Under the pieces are notes generated by a model, which saw only the letters and a list, made by a program, of their open reading frames with translations, made no database searches and was not told the DNA's origin. A program made the position numbers and the translations under genes. Positions 12,601-23,249 of a stretch of DNA of 64,000 bases are shown in pieces (positions within the stretch are counted from its first letter, which is position 1; the number at the start of each line of letters is the position of its first letter). The stretch is from Toxotes chatareus (lineage: Eukaryota; Chordata; Actinopteri; Toxotidae): NCBI GenBank assembly GCA_016801885.1, contig CM028902.1, forward strand, positions 24,348,580 to 24,412,579, read 5' to 3'.

Positions 12601-15052
12601 AGAGGATCTGATGCTTGATGCAGTGTCCAACATATATTAGTGATACCCCAGAAATCTAAAAATCTTCACCTCACCTGTTGTAGATGTGTAACACCCAGTT
12701 GAGCACAGCAAAGATTTCACCACTCTCCAGGTCCCAGCTGCTAACCTAGGCCACAAATACCAGTCAGGCTGTCACCACTTTCAAAATATTATATAACTTC
12801 GAGTACATTTAAGCCTCGTGGCTCTTACTGTTTTATGTGTACATAGTCAGGAGAAACGTCAAAGCTAAAGATGGTGCTGCCTTGGTTTATTTCTCTCACA
12901 CCACTCACCTGTGCCAGGTGAGTTTGTAAACAGTGATGACTGGCCCTCAGGTAGGCTCCTGTCAGCCGATAGTGTGGTGGGACGCAGTGCTCCAGCAGGT
13001 GGCGTACGGTAGCCAGGTCGGCCATGGTAGCGTGCTGGAGAGCAGAGAGGTGGCCTGCCAGACCCGGACCGCGCGTGTGCAGGTAGGAAACACTGCGAAA
13101 CCGTGCAGCTACCGCCTCCTCTAGTACCTGAAGGCAGGAGGCGTGAGAGCAGACAGACCTCAGCACACAGCCTGAAATGTGAAAGGACAAACTTGGTAAA
13201 AGGTGTGTTATGTGTTTTGGATCCACTGGTGCTGGAACCTGGAAGAAGCATGCCCTCCAGCAGCGAGGTCGTCCGGGGGGTAGGGGCCTGCTGTTGCTCC
13301 CCCCTCTCTCCTCCAGCAGAGCTCGGTCCAGGGCCTCCTCCCGCTCCACTATCCTCACTGCCGATACGAATGGTGTGGGGTTTTGTCGGGCCAGAGCCAG
13401 AGCACTGCTCACCACAGCCCACAGCTCCTTACCTGCAGTGACAGGGTGGATACTGTTTTTAATTAAAGCTGATGATACCAGATTCACTGTGTCACTGATG
13501 CTATCTCAGCTACACATCACACATGGTCTCATGTTCGTCTTTTTTCCATGTTCTCATTAGACAGGCACTGATACACGCAGCAGCTAACCAGTCAAGGTCT
13601 TCTTACCCAGGGCGTCCACAAGCTGCCCGACACCAGAGAAATATTTGGCCACCAGCTCGTGGTCCTCAGTGCTGAGCGTACTTCCTGCTCCGTGCAGCTG
13701 CCAGAGGATGTCGTCCTGCCAGTGCTCCAGATCCATCAGCCGGGCGTGGGCCTCCAGGAGCCGCCGGGACTCCACCAGACGCTCAGTCTCCAACACCATG
13801 CTACGCACTGCACAGGGCAAGGAAGAGGAGGAGGAGGGGGGAGGGGAGAACCCTGAATCCTCAAACTGTCAGCAATTTAGTCAACCTCTTGCTGCCTCTT
13901 GAGGCTGTTAAAGAGTGGAGTCATTGGTTCTATATTGGGCCATAACCAGCTGAGGAAGTGGTGGAAGCAGAGGAAAATCACTGCTGTTTTCTTTGGCTCC
14001 ACACAGAACCACAATAAGTGGTTAAAAGAAATCAGAGGACTAGATTTGACCATAAGAGACAGCTCTAACCTCTGACCTCTTACAGGGTGGACAAGCATCT
14101 GGCAAGTTAAGAGAAGTAGTAAAACCAATAGCACTAATTCACAAACTCATCACTCACCAGATTTTAATTACAATCTTCACAAAAGTGTGATTTACTGCAG
14201 GGCTGGTGTGCTGGATTGAATTATATAGCAGTACTGTATGTTTGGACTGCTGTTTTCACCTGTGTACATCAAATGTGCTGAACCTGATTAAAAGTGAAAA
14301 ACTCACGACTGTAAATTAAAAATGATTCATTATGAACATATGGCTTTCAGGCCTGTGGGTCCACAACAGCAGCGTCTCACCAGAGTAAAGTCGAGGCAGG
14401 TTGCTGACAGCGGCGAGGAGCTGACGGTGGTTGACTGACACGTCTCTCAGCCTCTCCAGAGACTTCACCCCCTCTGCGTTTTGATTGGATTCCAGTCCTG
14501 CTTTCTTCAAAGCCTGTGACACCTCTTTCAGCCCAGTCCTGGCCTCCTGCAGCTGCTCCAGACCCCAGCCTACCCCCTCCAGGTAGGACTGGACCATGGA
14601 CTGGAAGGAAAGGACCGACAACCAGGCATAAAGCAGATTTAATGACTAGTAGCAGGGATTGAAGTGTACGGTTGCCTTTATGAGAGCATCTAATAAACTG
14701 TGATCTAACTGTATGGTTTGTCTTTATGCATGCCTGTGTGTGTGTGTGTGTGTGAGATCTGTGTTGTCACCTTGAGTCTGGTGTGTATTGATGCAGTCCT
14801 CTGACTCTCTCTCTTCCTGTACTGGCTCAGTCGCTCCAGGTGTTCAGGCCGACAGAAAACACCCGACGCCCACTTTAGGGCAGCTCCTCGGGCCAAACGC
14901 TCAGCCCTCTCCACCTCTGGCCATACCTCAGCCACCGGCACCGTGTCTGTCGCAGGGATAGAGGAAGCAAAGTCAGGGGAAACCTTCACTGATTTTTCTG
15001 TGGGACCTCTGAAGGTGTCCTGTGGTATCAGACACCAAGACTTTAGCCCCAT
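9602..15052 (-). CDS. exoc3l1: Exocyst complex component 3-like protein 1
   Basis: Sec6/EXOC3-family protein, thought to act like the exocyst subunit EXOC3 in tethering secretory vesicles. Fourteen exons in phase: 14771-15052, 14381-14600, 13607-13807, 13239-13432, 12909-13127, 12675-12745, 12458-12575, 11996-12121, 11501-11601, 11290-11406, 10644-10914, 10244-10399, 9979-10112, 9602-9788, giving 798 codons (human EXOC3L1 is 746). Diagnostic blocks: ERAERLARGAALKWASGVF near the N-terminus, MVQSYLEGV, FVSAVRIVEREEALDR, VEYVRALMQKRLVCRGAED, YPDISEEHVSVLLDIRGD and the C-terminal CLPTAKCA. The start is uncertain: the ATG at 15052 is the nearest that keeps the family-like N-terminus, but the frame stays open to an ATG at 15196, and an upstream exon is possible. 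The 13128-13238 intron is a stop-free multiple of three. Confidence 0.93.
11935..11960. repeat. (GT)n microsatellite in an exoc3l1 intron
   Basis: About thirteen GT units close to the 3' side of the exoc3l1 exon at 11996-12121. Confidence 0.9.
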
Positions 15053-15196
15053 GGTCCAGTTCAGAAGCTCATGTGCCCACTGTAGGAGGTGGACATGGAT
15101 CAGCATGGAAACTCTGAGCAATCTGAGGGTACGCAGCTCCATCCACAGTAAGCTGTGATGCTCTGTGTTCTGACAGCTGTCTATCACAGCCAACAT

Positions 15197-16227
15197 TCAG
15201 GATCTTATATCTGGAATCTCTAAAATCTGAATCCAGGAGGTGAAAACAGGACCAAAATTAAATCTGGACACAACAGACACTAAATAATCCCATTCAAAGC
15301 TGCCAATTTGCACACAATTTCACAAGACAAGCTTTTTTTTGAGACAGGCTAAAACATTGTGAGAGCAAATCTGTAAAATTTGATAGAGTATGTTAACATG
15401 AAGCCCTGAGGACTCTCCTATAGCACCAGTGGGTGAGTACTTTTGAACTGGAATAGTTTTCTAAATCTCTAACTGTACAACAGCCTGACAAATTGCCTTT
15501 GCAGCTGGGGAACAACCTTCCCACTGACAGAAAAGCTGGACCTGGCCTGATGATCTGCTGAATGAGGTTTAACTTGTTGTTTGGAGAAATAAAATCCGGT
15601 GTGCCGTGATAAGGTTTGTTCCCAGCTGGGAAGATTTCTGTCACGAGTAATTATGGATTGCATTACTTTTTTTTTTTTTCTTCTCTGTTTCTTATTTACC
15701 AGCTCAAGAAAAAAAGTACACCCTGTTTTTGTTCTCTCCTGATATTGTCCTCAGACGTCCTCCCAGCTCTCCCATGCTTTCACTGATCTCTGCTGAGCCA
15801 CCAGCCGTAACACCCATAACAAGAGAGGATTCAGAGCGTGCTGAGCAGCAGGAATATTGATGTTTAGGGAATGGGATATGCTGTACAGTCTGAGTAAAAC
15901 ATATCTGTGAGTCCTGATGGAGAGGAGATGTTTATAGCAGAGAGAGCTGAGGCTCTGCTGTCAGCCACTGTCAGGTACGCAGGACGTTAGTCAGCCAGAC
16001 AGGCAGCTGAGGGAGCGGCCGTCAGAATCACATGACAATGCCTCCATTTGAATTACACATCTTAATTGGTCTTAACTGAATAATGTAGTGGTTGGTGACT
16101 CAGCAGACAGTAATGTGATGTGCTGGGTCGCCAGCTCTGAGACTTCGGGGCTGAAAGCTTAGTGGATTGTGTTGAGATGACAAAGTTTAACAGTCACAGA
16201 CTGAGCCTTTATCACCGACAGTTCAAG
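15197..16227. other. Non-coding sequence upstream of the exoc3l1 main coding block
   Basis: No supported ORF and no repeat recognised. It is either the exoc3l1 promoter region or, if the 18.2-kb exon belongs to this gene, a first intron. Confidence 0.4.
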
Positions 16228-16888
16228 TTAAAGGGGCAGCGTGTGACAAATGATTCATACTCCAAACAAACAGGGGGCAGCGTGTTACCAGGAAGCTGAG
16301 GTCTCCGTCCCTATCTGGGATGTCCACCTGTCCGCTGATGCCAGTGGACCGTCACAAGAGCCAGAAAGTTTTTACTGGCCTCCCAGTGTCCCTGTTATTC
16401 TGTCAGCACATGAGTGTGCTACATGCATGTTACTGGACTGGGCTCACTGGTCAGTCCCAGCCAAGCTTCAGCCCTCACCCTCATGTTGAGCTAACGTTAG
16501 CTTAAATAAATCAAACCTCAGCACAGGACAGTTGTTGACATGTTGTTAAACCTGTATGGACTGGAGAATAATGTTTCCCACACAGGTTTACCCTGCTGTC
16601 TGATTATGTAACTGGTCAGCTCCCAGTTTATCCAGTCAGAGAGAGACAGGGGAAGATGTAGTGGTGCCAGGATTAGAGGAGGTGGAGGGAGGTGATGGAG
16701 AGCAGCAGCATCAGTAGCTGAGTTTGAGGCTAGCTGGTTAGCATGCTAACTACAGTGGATTTCTCTGCAACACAAGACACGGGCGTCTTTGACGTAACGT
16801 CCAAACTGTCATTTCTTCACTTTCTGTTTTTAACCTAAGCTCATTTTTTAATGATTTAAACAAAAATACTAACACGCTGCCCCTTTAA
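16228..16888. mobile_element. ~650-bp MITE-like element with TTAA target duplications
   Basis: Both ends carry the perfect inverted 13-mer AGGGGCAGCGTGT (16232-16244, and its reverse complement at 16872-16884), each flanked outside by TTAA (16228-16231 and 16885-16888). A further near-copy of the terminal word (GGGGGCAGCGTGTTACC) sits just inside the left end near 16270. No transposase is visible. TTAA target sites fit piggyBac or Kolobok-type non-autonomous elements, but the family is an inference. Confidence 0.7.
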
Positions 16889-17533
16889 GTTCCTGTGTGT
16901 GTGTGTGTGTGTGTAGATCTCTGGGCGTCTCAATTACACAAACAGGACTGTCTCTGTCTGAGGAGGATCTGCTTTGTCCTACCAAGACTAAATCTGTGTA
17001 CTGAAACGTCATCATCAGCAACTCTGCAAAACAACGAGCCACAGAGCTCAGAGTCAGGAGAGCGATGAGCGTCGTGTAAACGCTGGTTTAAAGAACAGTT
17101 ACATCTCTGTAGCCCTGCTGCAGCGGTGTGTTCGTGGGTCTGCTGGTATGGAAACAGCACACTCTCAGCTCATGAAGGCACATGGTGGAGAGTTACAGCC
17201 CCTCTTAGGGAACACATGAGATTCACTTACATTGCATCATGGGAAGTGTAGGAGCCATAGGTTTTGAAGCTTGACCCCTACCAGACCCTAAAAGTCAGGA
17301 TGTCTCAGCCTGTGTCCACCAGCTCGTTGGAAATTCAGGACTAAACTGATAAACCATCTATTTAAAGTTGGTTGTTTTCACTTCAAAGGACATAAGCACT
17401 CACAGATTTCTTCCCCCTGCAGAGAACTCATTTAAATTTTTGACATTCTCCGTTCTGTCTTGGACTTGGAACCAGCCGCTGAGAACGTCTCACCGCAAGG
17501 ACCATTTAGAAGTCACTGAGGAACTTTCAATCA

Positions 17534-17710
17534 TATCACATGATCTTCATCAGCAGATGGCAGTTTGCCCAGCTCTCATGGGACTGCAGACTTCAAAGTT
17601 TTGTTTTTTTTTTTTTCTCTACACAACAAATTCCCAAAATGCTCAGAAATGTGAACAACACAGCTGGGCATCATGGGAAAACACTATTCCCTGATGAAGA
17701 TCATGTGATA
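17534..17710. repeat. Perfect 20-bp inverted repeat with ~137-bp loop
   Basis: 17534-17553 reads TATCACATGATCTTCATCAG and 17691-17710 is its exact reverse complement. Shorter matching inverted words inside (CCCAGCT ... AGCTGGG) suggest a decayed foldback element. No coding potential. Confidence 0.75.
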
Positions 17711-18162
17711 ATTTAAAGTGCCTTAATCACTACTAAATGGACCTTGTGGTGACACTGGTTTCTAAACTATTTAAAGCTGCCTTTGAACCACCAGGGGACA
17801 CTAAAACTTTCTGTTCAAACAGACTGATGAACCTACAGCTCTGGAAAGTTTCGGCCTGTGTGTCTGAGGCTGTGATCAGAGACGAAGCTTCATCACAGCA
17901 GAGGTGGATGCCACTGATGCTCCGATGTAATCAAAAGCCAGTGCTGCTCCACAAATCAATACCCCCCGCCCCACCCCCGAAGCTGCCTCCTCAGTGATGG
18001 GTGTCGAAGAGTTCATTCATTTCTCTCATAGAGAAGCAAAACACAGTCATGCACAGCTTTGTTGTGTCTTTAGCTGTTTAGAGAACGATAGAAGAAGAAG
18101 TGGGTGTTGGCCACACAGCAATGCTGTCAACAGGCAAAGTGTGTGTATTCATGCATACATGT

Positions 18163-18188
18163 CTGTGTGTGTGTGTGTGTGTGTGTGT
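18163..18188. repeat. (GT)n microsatellite
   Basis: Thirteen GT units beginning a few bases from the donor of the candidate exon at 18195-18321. Confidence 0.85.
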
Positions 18189-18194
18189 CATTAC

Positions 18195-18321
18195 CTCCTG
18201 GTTTGTCACCACCATTCTTCTGATCTCCTGCTGACATTGAAGTTCAGTTTTCGGCCGCCCATCCACAGCACGAGTCTCCTTGTCCCTGGGGGCTGGCACT
18301 GAAGGTGCCCGGGGTGCGACT
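18195..18321 (-). CDS. Candidate orphan coding exon
   Basis: A 127-base stretch bounded on the minus strand by a strong acceptor (a long CT-rich tract ending CTCTGCCAG) and a good donor (CAGGAG/GTAATG). It is open in one frame as 42 codons (phase 1 in, phase 0 out). The peptide includes RAVDGRPKTELQ and QEIRRMVVTNQE, which has helix-like, protein-like composition rather than low complexity. It could be an upstream exon of exoc3l1: a phase-0 acceptor near 15169 would continue in the exoc3l1 frame, though its pyrimidine tract is poor. It could also belong to an unrelated transcript. I do not recognise the sequence. Confidence 0.35.
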
Positions 18322-18339
18322 CTGGCAGAGGAGGGTGAA

Positions 18340-18546
18340 GGAGAAGGGCAGACGAGACAGAGGAGAAGAAGGAGAAGAAGAAGAAGGAGAGGGAGGAGAA
18401 GAAACGGTGGAGGAGAGAGGGCACAAATCCATTCTACTGACGGCTTTCCTCTTTTCCCCTCACACACACTCTCTCTCACCCAGACACATCCTCTGCTGAG
18501 AGGCCAGCAGGAAAGGGAGGGAGCTGGAGGGGGAGGTGGGGTGGAG

Positions 18547-18585
<39 letters not shown>

Positions 18586-18640
18586 ATAATGCTGGAGGTT
18601 GGGGAGGAGGGAGGGGGAAGGGAGAAAGGGGCAGGGACAG
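18340..18640. repeat. Purine-rich GA/GAAG low-complexity tract
   Basis: Long GA-rich stretches on the + strand, including a pure (GA)n run at about 18549-18581. On the minus strand this is a polypyrimidine region. The high-scoring E/R- or L/S/P-rich ORFs across it are compositional artefacts. Confidence 0.85.
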
Positions 18641-19039
18641 AGAGGGTATAGGGAGACATGCTGCATTCAGGTGCCTGCTGAGAAGATGGTAAATATTAGT
18701 AGAATATTAGAGAATAACATTTAGCTCAGCTTTCTAATTCCAGGTTCTACCGAAGGATCCAAACAGTGCCTCAAGGTCCACTTACTAACCTTTTCCACAG
18801 CTTTTGGCCACACTATCTTCAGCTGACAAAAAAAAAAAAAAAAAAGTTAGGGAGCTTCCATCCATCTCCATGACAACGACGGAAACTCCACCCACTCGTT
18901 AAGACCATGTGACATGACGGAAAGCTCTGGAAAAAGTCAGAAACAGGACCTTGAGTTAGGACTGTTCTGTCAGACTGCTGTTTCCAATCAAGAAAAAACT
19001 TTCATGCTTATCTGCAAAGAAATTTTTGGAAGTTTTTAG

Positions 19040-19255
19040 AAAGTGGGACATTTTGGGAAATATTCATAATTGCTTTCATTGCTGAGAGTTCGATGAAAAG
19101 ATTAATTCCATTCGAATGTTTGTACGGGAAATATGAGGTTGCTGCCAGTAGCAGTTAGCTTAGCTTGGCACAAAGACTGAAAAAAAGGGGAAACAACTTG
19201 GATGTCTGTCTACCATCAGCTCCACAGCTCACTAACATGTTACACCTCATTTGTT
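19040..19255 (+). mobile_element. Common teleost interspersed repeat (family unassigned)
   Basis: The segment with GGGAAATAT, GAGAGTTCGATGAAAAGAT, GTTAGCTTAGCTTGGCACAA and AAAGACTG, followed by a run of A then GGGG and a CACAGCTCACTAACATGTTA block, matches from memory a high-copy repeat seen in many teleost genomes. Its boundaries and superfamily cannot be set here. Confidence 0.5.
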
Positions 19256-22018
19256 GTGTAAAGAGATTTTTGCATGTTGCTGTGTGGCTACAGAGAATAA
19301 GAGTGATAGACACATACATGTGCATTGTTTTCATGTTGAAATAATTAAGATTTTTTTTTTCTTTGTCCCACAGGACTTTAGGACATCAGGAGGGAGGGAG
19401 GGAGAGAGAGAGAGACCAGGAAAAGAATCCAGATGGTGGCAGAGGGGGTGAGGGGGCGGGGTGTGAGTAGGGGATAAGTGGATCTGATCTGATCCACAAA
19501 ACCTTTGGGAGCCTGAGAGTCTCCTCGACTCGTAAAGGGAAAACAATTTAACTCACGGTTACAGGAAGAACTGATGTATAATGCATAAGTCATTAGGAAA
19601 GCACAGAGGAGCCGAGAGCTAATGTCCATGACTATCATTCTTTCATCGTGAAGCACTTTACAGGTGTCTCAGATGGTTTAAGTCAGACCTCAGTCCACCA
19701 ACACCCGCCCCCAAACACCAGGCAGGTGAACTCTGTGGCTCTGCTGCTGAATCCGAACAAAATGTCTCGAATTTTTCCACCGAAACAAAAACAGACTGTG
19801 TCATTGACCGTCTCTGATCCTCTGCAGCTGTCTGAGCAGCGCCAGCTACTACTGCTGAGGGAAGTTTGTTTATTTGCGGACTGAGTTCTCTGACCCCACC
19901 ACCCTGTTTACGCCTCCAAGCTTCCTGGATCTCTCCAAAACACAGCGAGGAGCATGTCAAGTGGCCCTGTGGCTGGAGCCAGCTCCAACACGCTATCTGA
20001 AGGAAACACACAACCGTCAGTTTTCAGTGCTGCATTGCAATTTTTCTCTTGCAGTTTTAAAATTTGTGCGTGGGTGCTCTGTGGGTTATCTTTGAATAAC
20101 ACATTGAATCGGAACGAGGGACAAAACTGTGAAAGAACTGACTTTAAAAAAAAAGGTTTTGTGGCTTGTGTTTTACTTTTTTTTTTTTTAACCCACATGC
20201 CCACAGTTGTCCATCAGGTCATACCTGCAATAAGTGTTTTTTTTTGGCCACTTGGGGGCAGTGGAAACAGGCTGGGAACACAATACTGATATATTATCAC
20301 CTTATAAGTTTACACCCAACAGATACAGAGCAACATGAGCATCTGTGTGAAGTTTATCTGGGAATCTGACGATTCACTCGACCTTTAGCTCTGAAACAAA
20401 CACACAGTAGCTGCTGCTGCTATAAATGATCTGATCTGAGAGCAGTGATTAAAACAATTAAGGTGAGAGATGTAAAACCAAAACAATGAGCTGAAAGATG
20501 CTAAAACCCTCCACAGAGCTGAGGGGAGCTGTAGGCTTGGATGATGATTCATGGTTTAAACCATGAGCGGCACATTTTCAGTCATCTGGCAAATGTTGAC
20601 ATTGATCATAGCTGCTTTAAACCAAAAGAAAAAGTCAAGGTTTTGAGGTTTAGTACATCTCAGGTGGAAAGGTTGAAATAAAATAGGAATCAAGGATAAG
20701 AAAAACAAACTGAAGGTCCTCTCTTCATCTTTCCAAGAAAATGTAGACCAGAAGACCAACGTCTGTCCAGCAAAAAGAAAGGTACAATACAATAAAACAA
20801 TCCTCTGATTATTTTTATAGCCTGATCCTCTTCAGGGTGTCAGAACTTAACACACAGAGCACAAAGCAGAGTGGAAATCCAAGCGAGACTGTCACAGTGG
20901 TTGTGTGTTTGCTGGTCATCCCAGCAGGGTCACCCTCCTCAGTAGCCTATCACCTCTTGTATCTTTGCCACACAGGAACAGTTTCCCCCACAGGCTCATG
21001 TAAGGAACAGAGCAGGGGCTGACACACCAGGACGTCGTGCACAGTGTATTCCTGTCAGGGTGGGACCACATCGCCGAGGACGACAAGGCCGCTGACCTGC
21101 TGAGGTCTAAGTGTTGTCACGGTGACAGCAGACCTGAGTGCAGAGCAGAGTTTCCGGAGGCTCAGTCGCTCCCTCTGCTGTGGAACAACAATCACTCACA
21201 TCTGTGAGCTCAACATCAAGTCCTGCATCCAGACTAATGACATGTCTGCTCATTAACTGCTCAGTCCATCCAACACTCAACATTTCATCAGCTGGTCGTA
21301 CTGATATGAAATTTACTCGACAGACAGTGGAGATGTGCTGATCTTTGCTCTGCTGCCACCATTAGACCAACGTTTTGACCTCCACACGAGATGTAACAGA
21401 ACCTGTGAAGCAAATTACCAGGAAATCAATCAGTTTTAGAAAAATATTTACATTTACATACATCTGTTATCAGTGTGGGGTAAATGTGTACAGGCTAACA
21501 TTCACATTAACCCTTGTACTGAACTTTTTACAGCCATGAATCTGTCACAGCTGTGGAAGGTGACAAACCCACAGAATCTGCACTGTACCACCGCCCACTG
21601 CACGTGAATAAGACGGCTGAAACAGCCGGTGTTAGCCAATTCAACACAGCTGTGTGTGTGTGTGTGTGTCCTGAAAGCAGAATGAAGTGCTCCCCTCCCC
21701 TCCTTGTTGTCATCACCTTGAGCTCCATGACATCTAGCAGTGCCTCCACCCAGAGGGGCTCTGGGACGAACAGGATGTCTAATTCTAGACCACTTCCTGT
21801 ATGACATTCCTGACCTGGGCTGCCTTCCTGCCAGACTCCCTCCCAGGCTCTGTACGTATAGACGTTCTACAGCTTTTACATTCTTTTGCATGTGAATGGA
21901 AATGTACATGAAGGAGAAAAGAGCGGCGAGAAACAAAGTGACAGGAAGTAGTTTAAAGCTGCTGCCTGGATTGGTCAACTCCATCAGTTTAAACCGGTTT
22001 TTGTAGCCATTTCATTCC
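19256..22018. other. Intergenic region between exoc3l1 and the anillin gene
   Basis: Contains GA-rich words (19388-19415), T and A runs and a short (GT)n near 21653-21669. The open frames at 19658-20289 and 21502-21984 lack recognisable motifs, splice context or protein-like composition, so I see no gene here. Confidence 0.5.
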
Positions 22019-23249
22019 ATTTATTATATTGGTACCTTCCATTAAGTACATAGAATGAAAGTTCACATGAATAACATTTATAACAAAGTGACAGACTGAT
22101 ACGTGGAGACGTGAGACATGGAAAAAAAAAAAAAAACCCAGGTCACCGGACAGAACAGACTACATTCATTGTAGCAGCATCACTGCAGCCCCCTCTTTCA
22201 CCTCCTCTCATCTGATGTATTACATGTATAATACATATGTAAATATATGGATTTATGTATGTGCAGTAACACAGATTATGTGAGTGAACACTGAGAGGGA
22301 AGCAAAACCCCAACACACCAGTGACACTTTGTGCCGGCAGGAGGAAAAGAAACAGACTCTGATCGGTTGTTTCTTCAGAAAAAAAAAACCCCAAACAAAA
22401 CAAACAAAAAAAACCAAAAAAAAAAAACATGACAAGTGAAATAACAGCCAAATATCTGTTGGTTCCATGGAATAAAAACCTTCATTAAGTTCTGCTTAGA
22501 AAGGACCGACTGAGTCCCTGATCAGAAACGTGTTCTTACTGCATCTAAATGACTCAGAGAAGCTCCCATTCCAGCACTAACTGTCGTTCCCTCAGTATCT
22601 GAATCCTTTGTGTTGTTCCCTGACATTACACATATATTCTCATATAAGATCAGTTTAATAGAGTTAAAGATTTCCTTCTCCCTCAGTTTTTATTAGTTAT
22701 CTATACACATTTGTTTATCCTTCCAGTTTAAATGATAGAAAAATAAAATATGAATCTAAATATAAAGAAGTGTAAATTATTTCAAACACATTTAAGCTAC
22801 GAAAGAAGCTTCACCTTAGCTACTGAAAGTGACCAAATAATAGCAGCTGATTGCCCAGAAAAAAAAAAATAAAATAAAAATCTGCCTTCCACAAAATTAT
22901 GATGAAGATAAACTAAAAATATTCAAATGGAAACTGTAACTTAGCAAATAAAAGTGAAAACCAACAGTAATGATTGGATTCAGATTAAAAGAAAGAAACA
23001 GAAACTCAAACAGATATCTCCCAAAGATAAACCAACATGAGATGCATTAGGTTTTGCCTGGTTGTATGTTTATAATTTGGCTGTTTGATTTGAGCAGTGA
23101 AACCGAGCCTTTAAAGCAGCTCATCTCCTGCAGCTCTGAGACACAGAATCTAAACCTGGATGCCGGCTCATCAGGATCCCTTCATGGATCCCAGACGAGC
23201 TGAAACAGAGAGAAACAGCATCTGAGTGTGTGCTGGTGAGGTGATGTAG
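22019..23249 (-). other. Probable anillin-paralogue 3' UTR
   Basis: Sequence after the stop codon on the minus strand, AT-rich and without conserved ORFs. An AATAAA on the minus strand (TTTATT at 22020-22025) is a possible polyadenylation site. The true end is not determined. Confidence 0.4.

Noticed and set aside
18078..18666. Long ORFs rich in Leu/Ser/Pro or Glu/Arg
   Set aside because: Produced by the GA/CT tract. Only the 127-base bounded segment inside has exon-like features and is listed separately.
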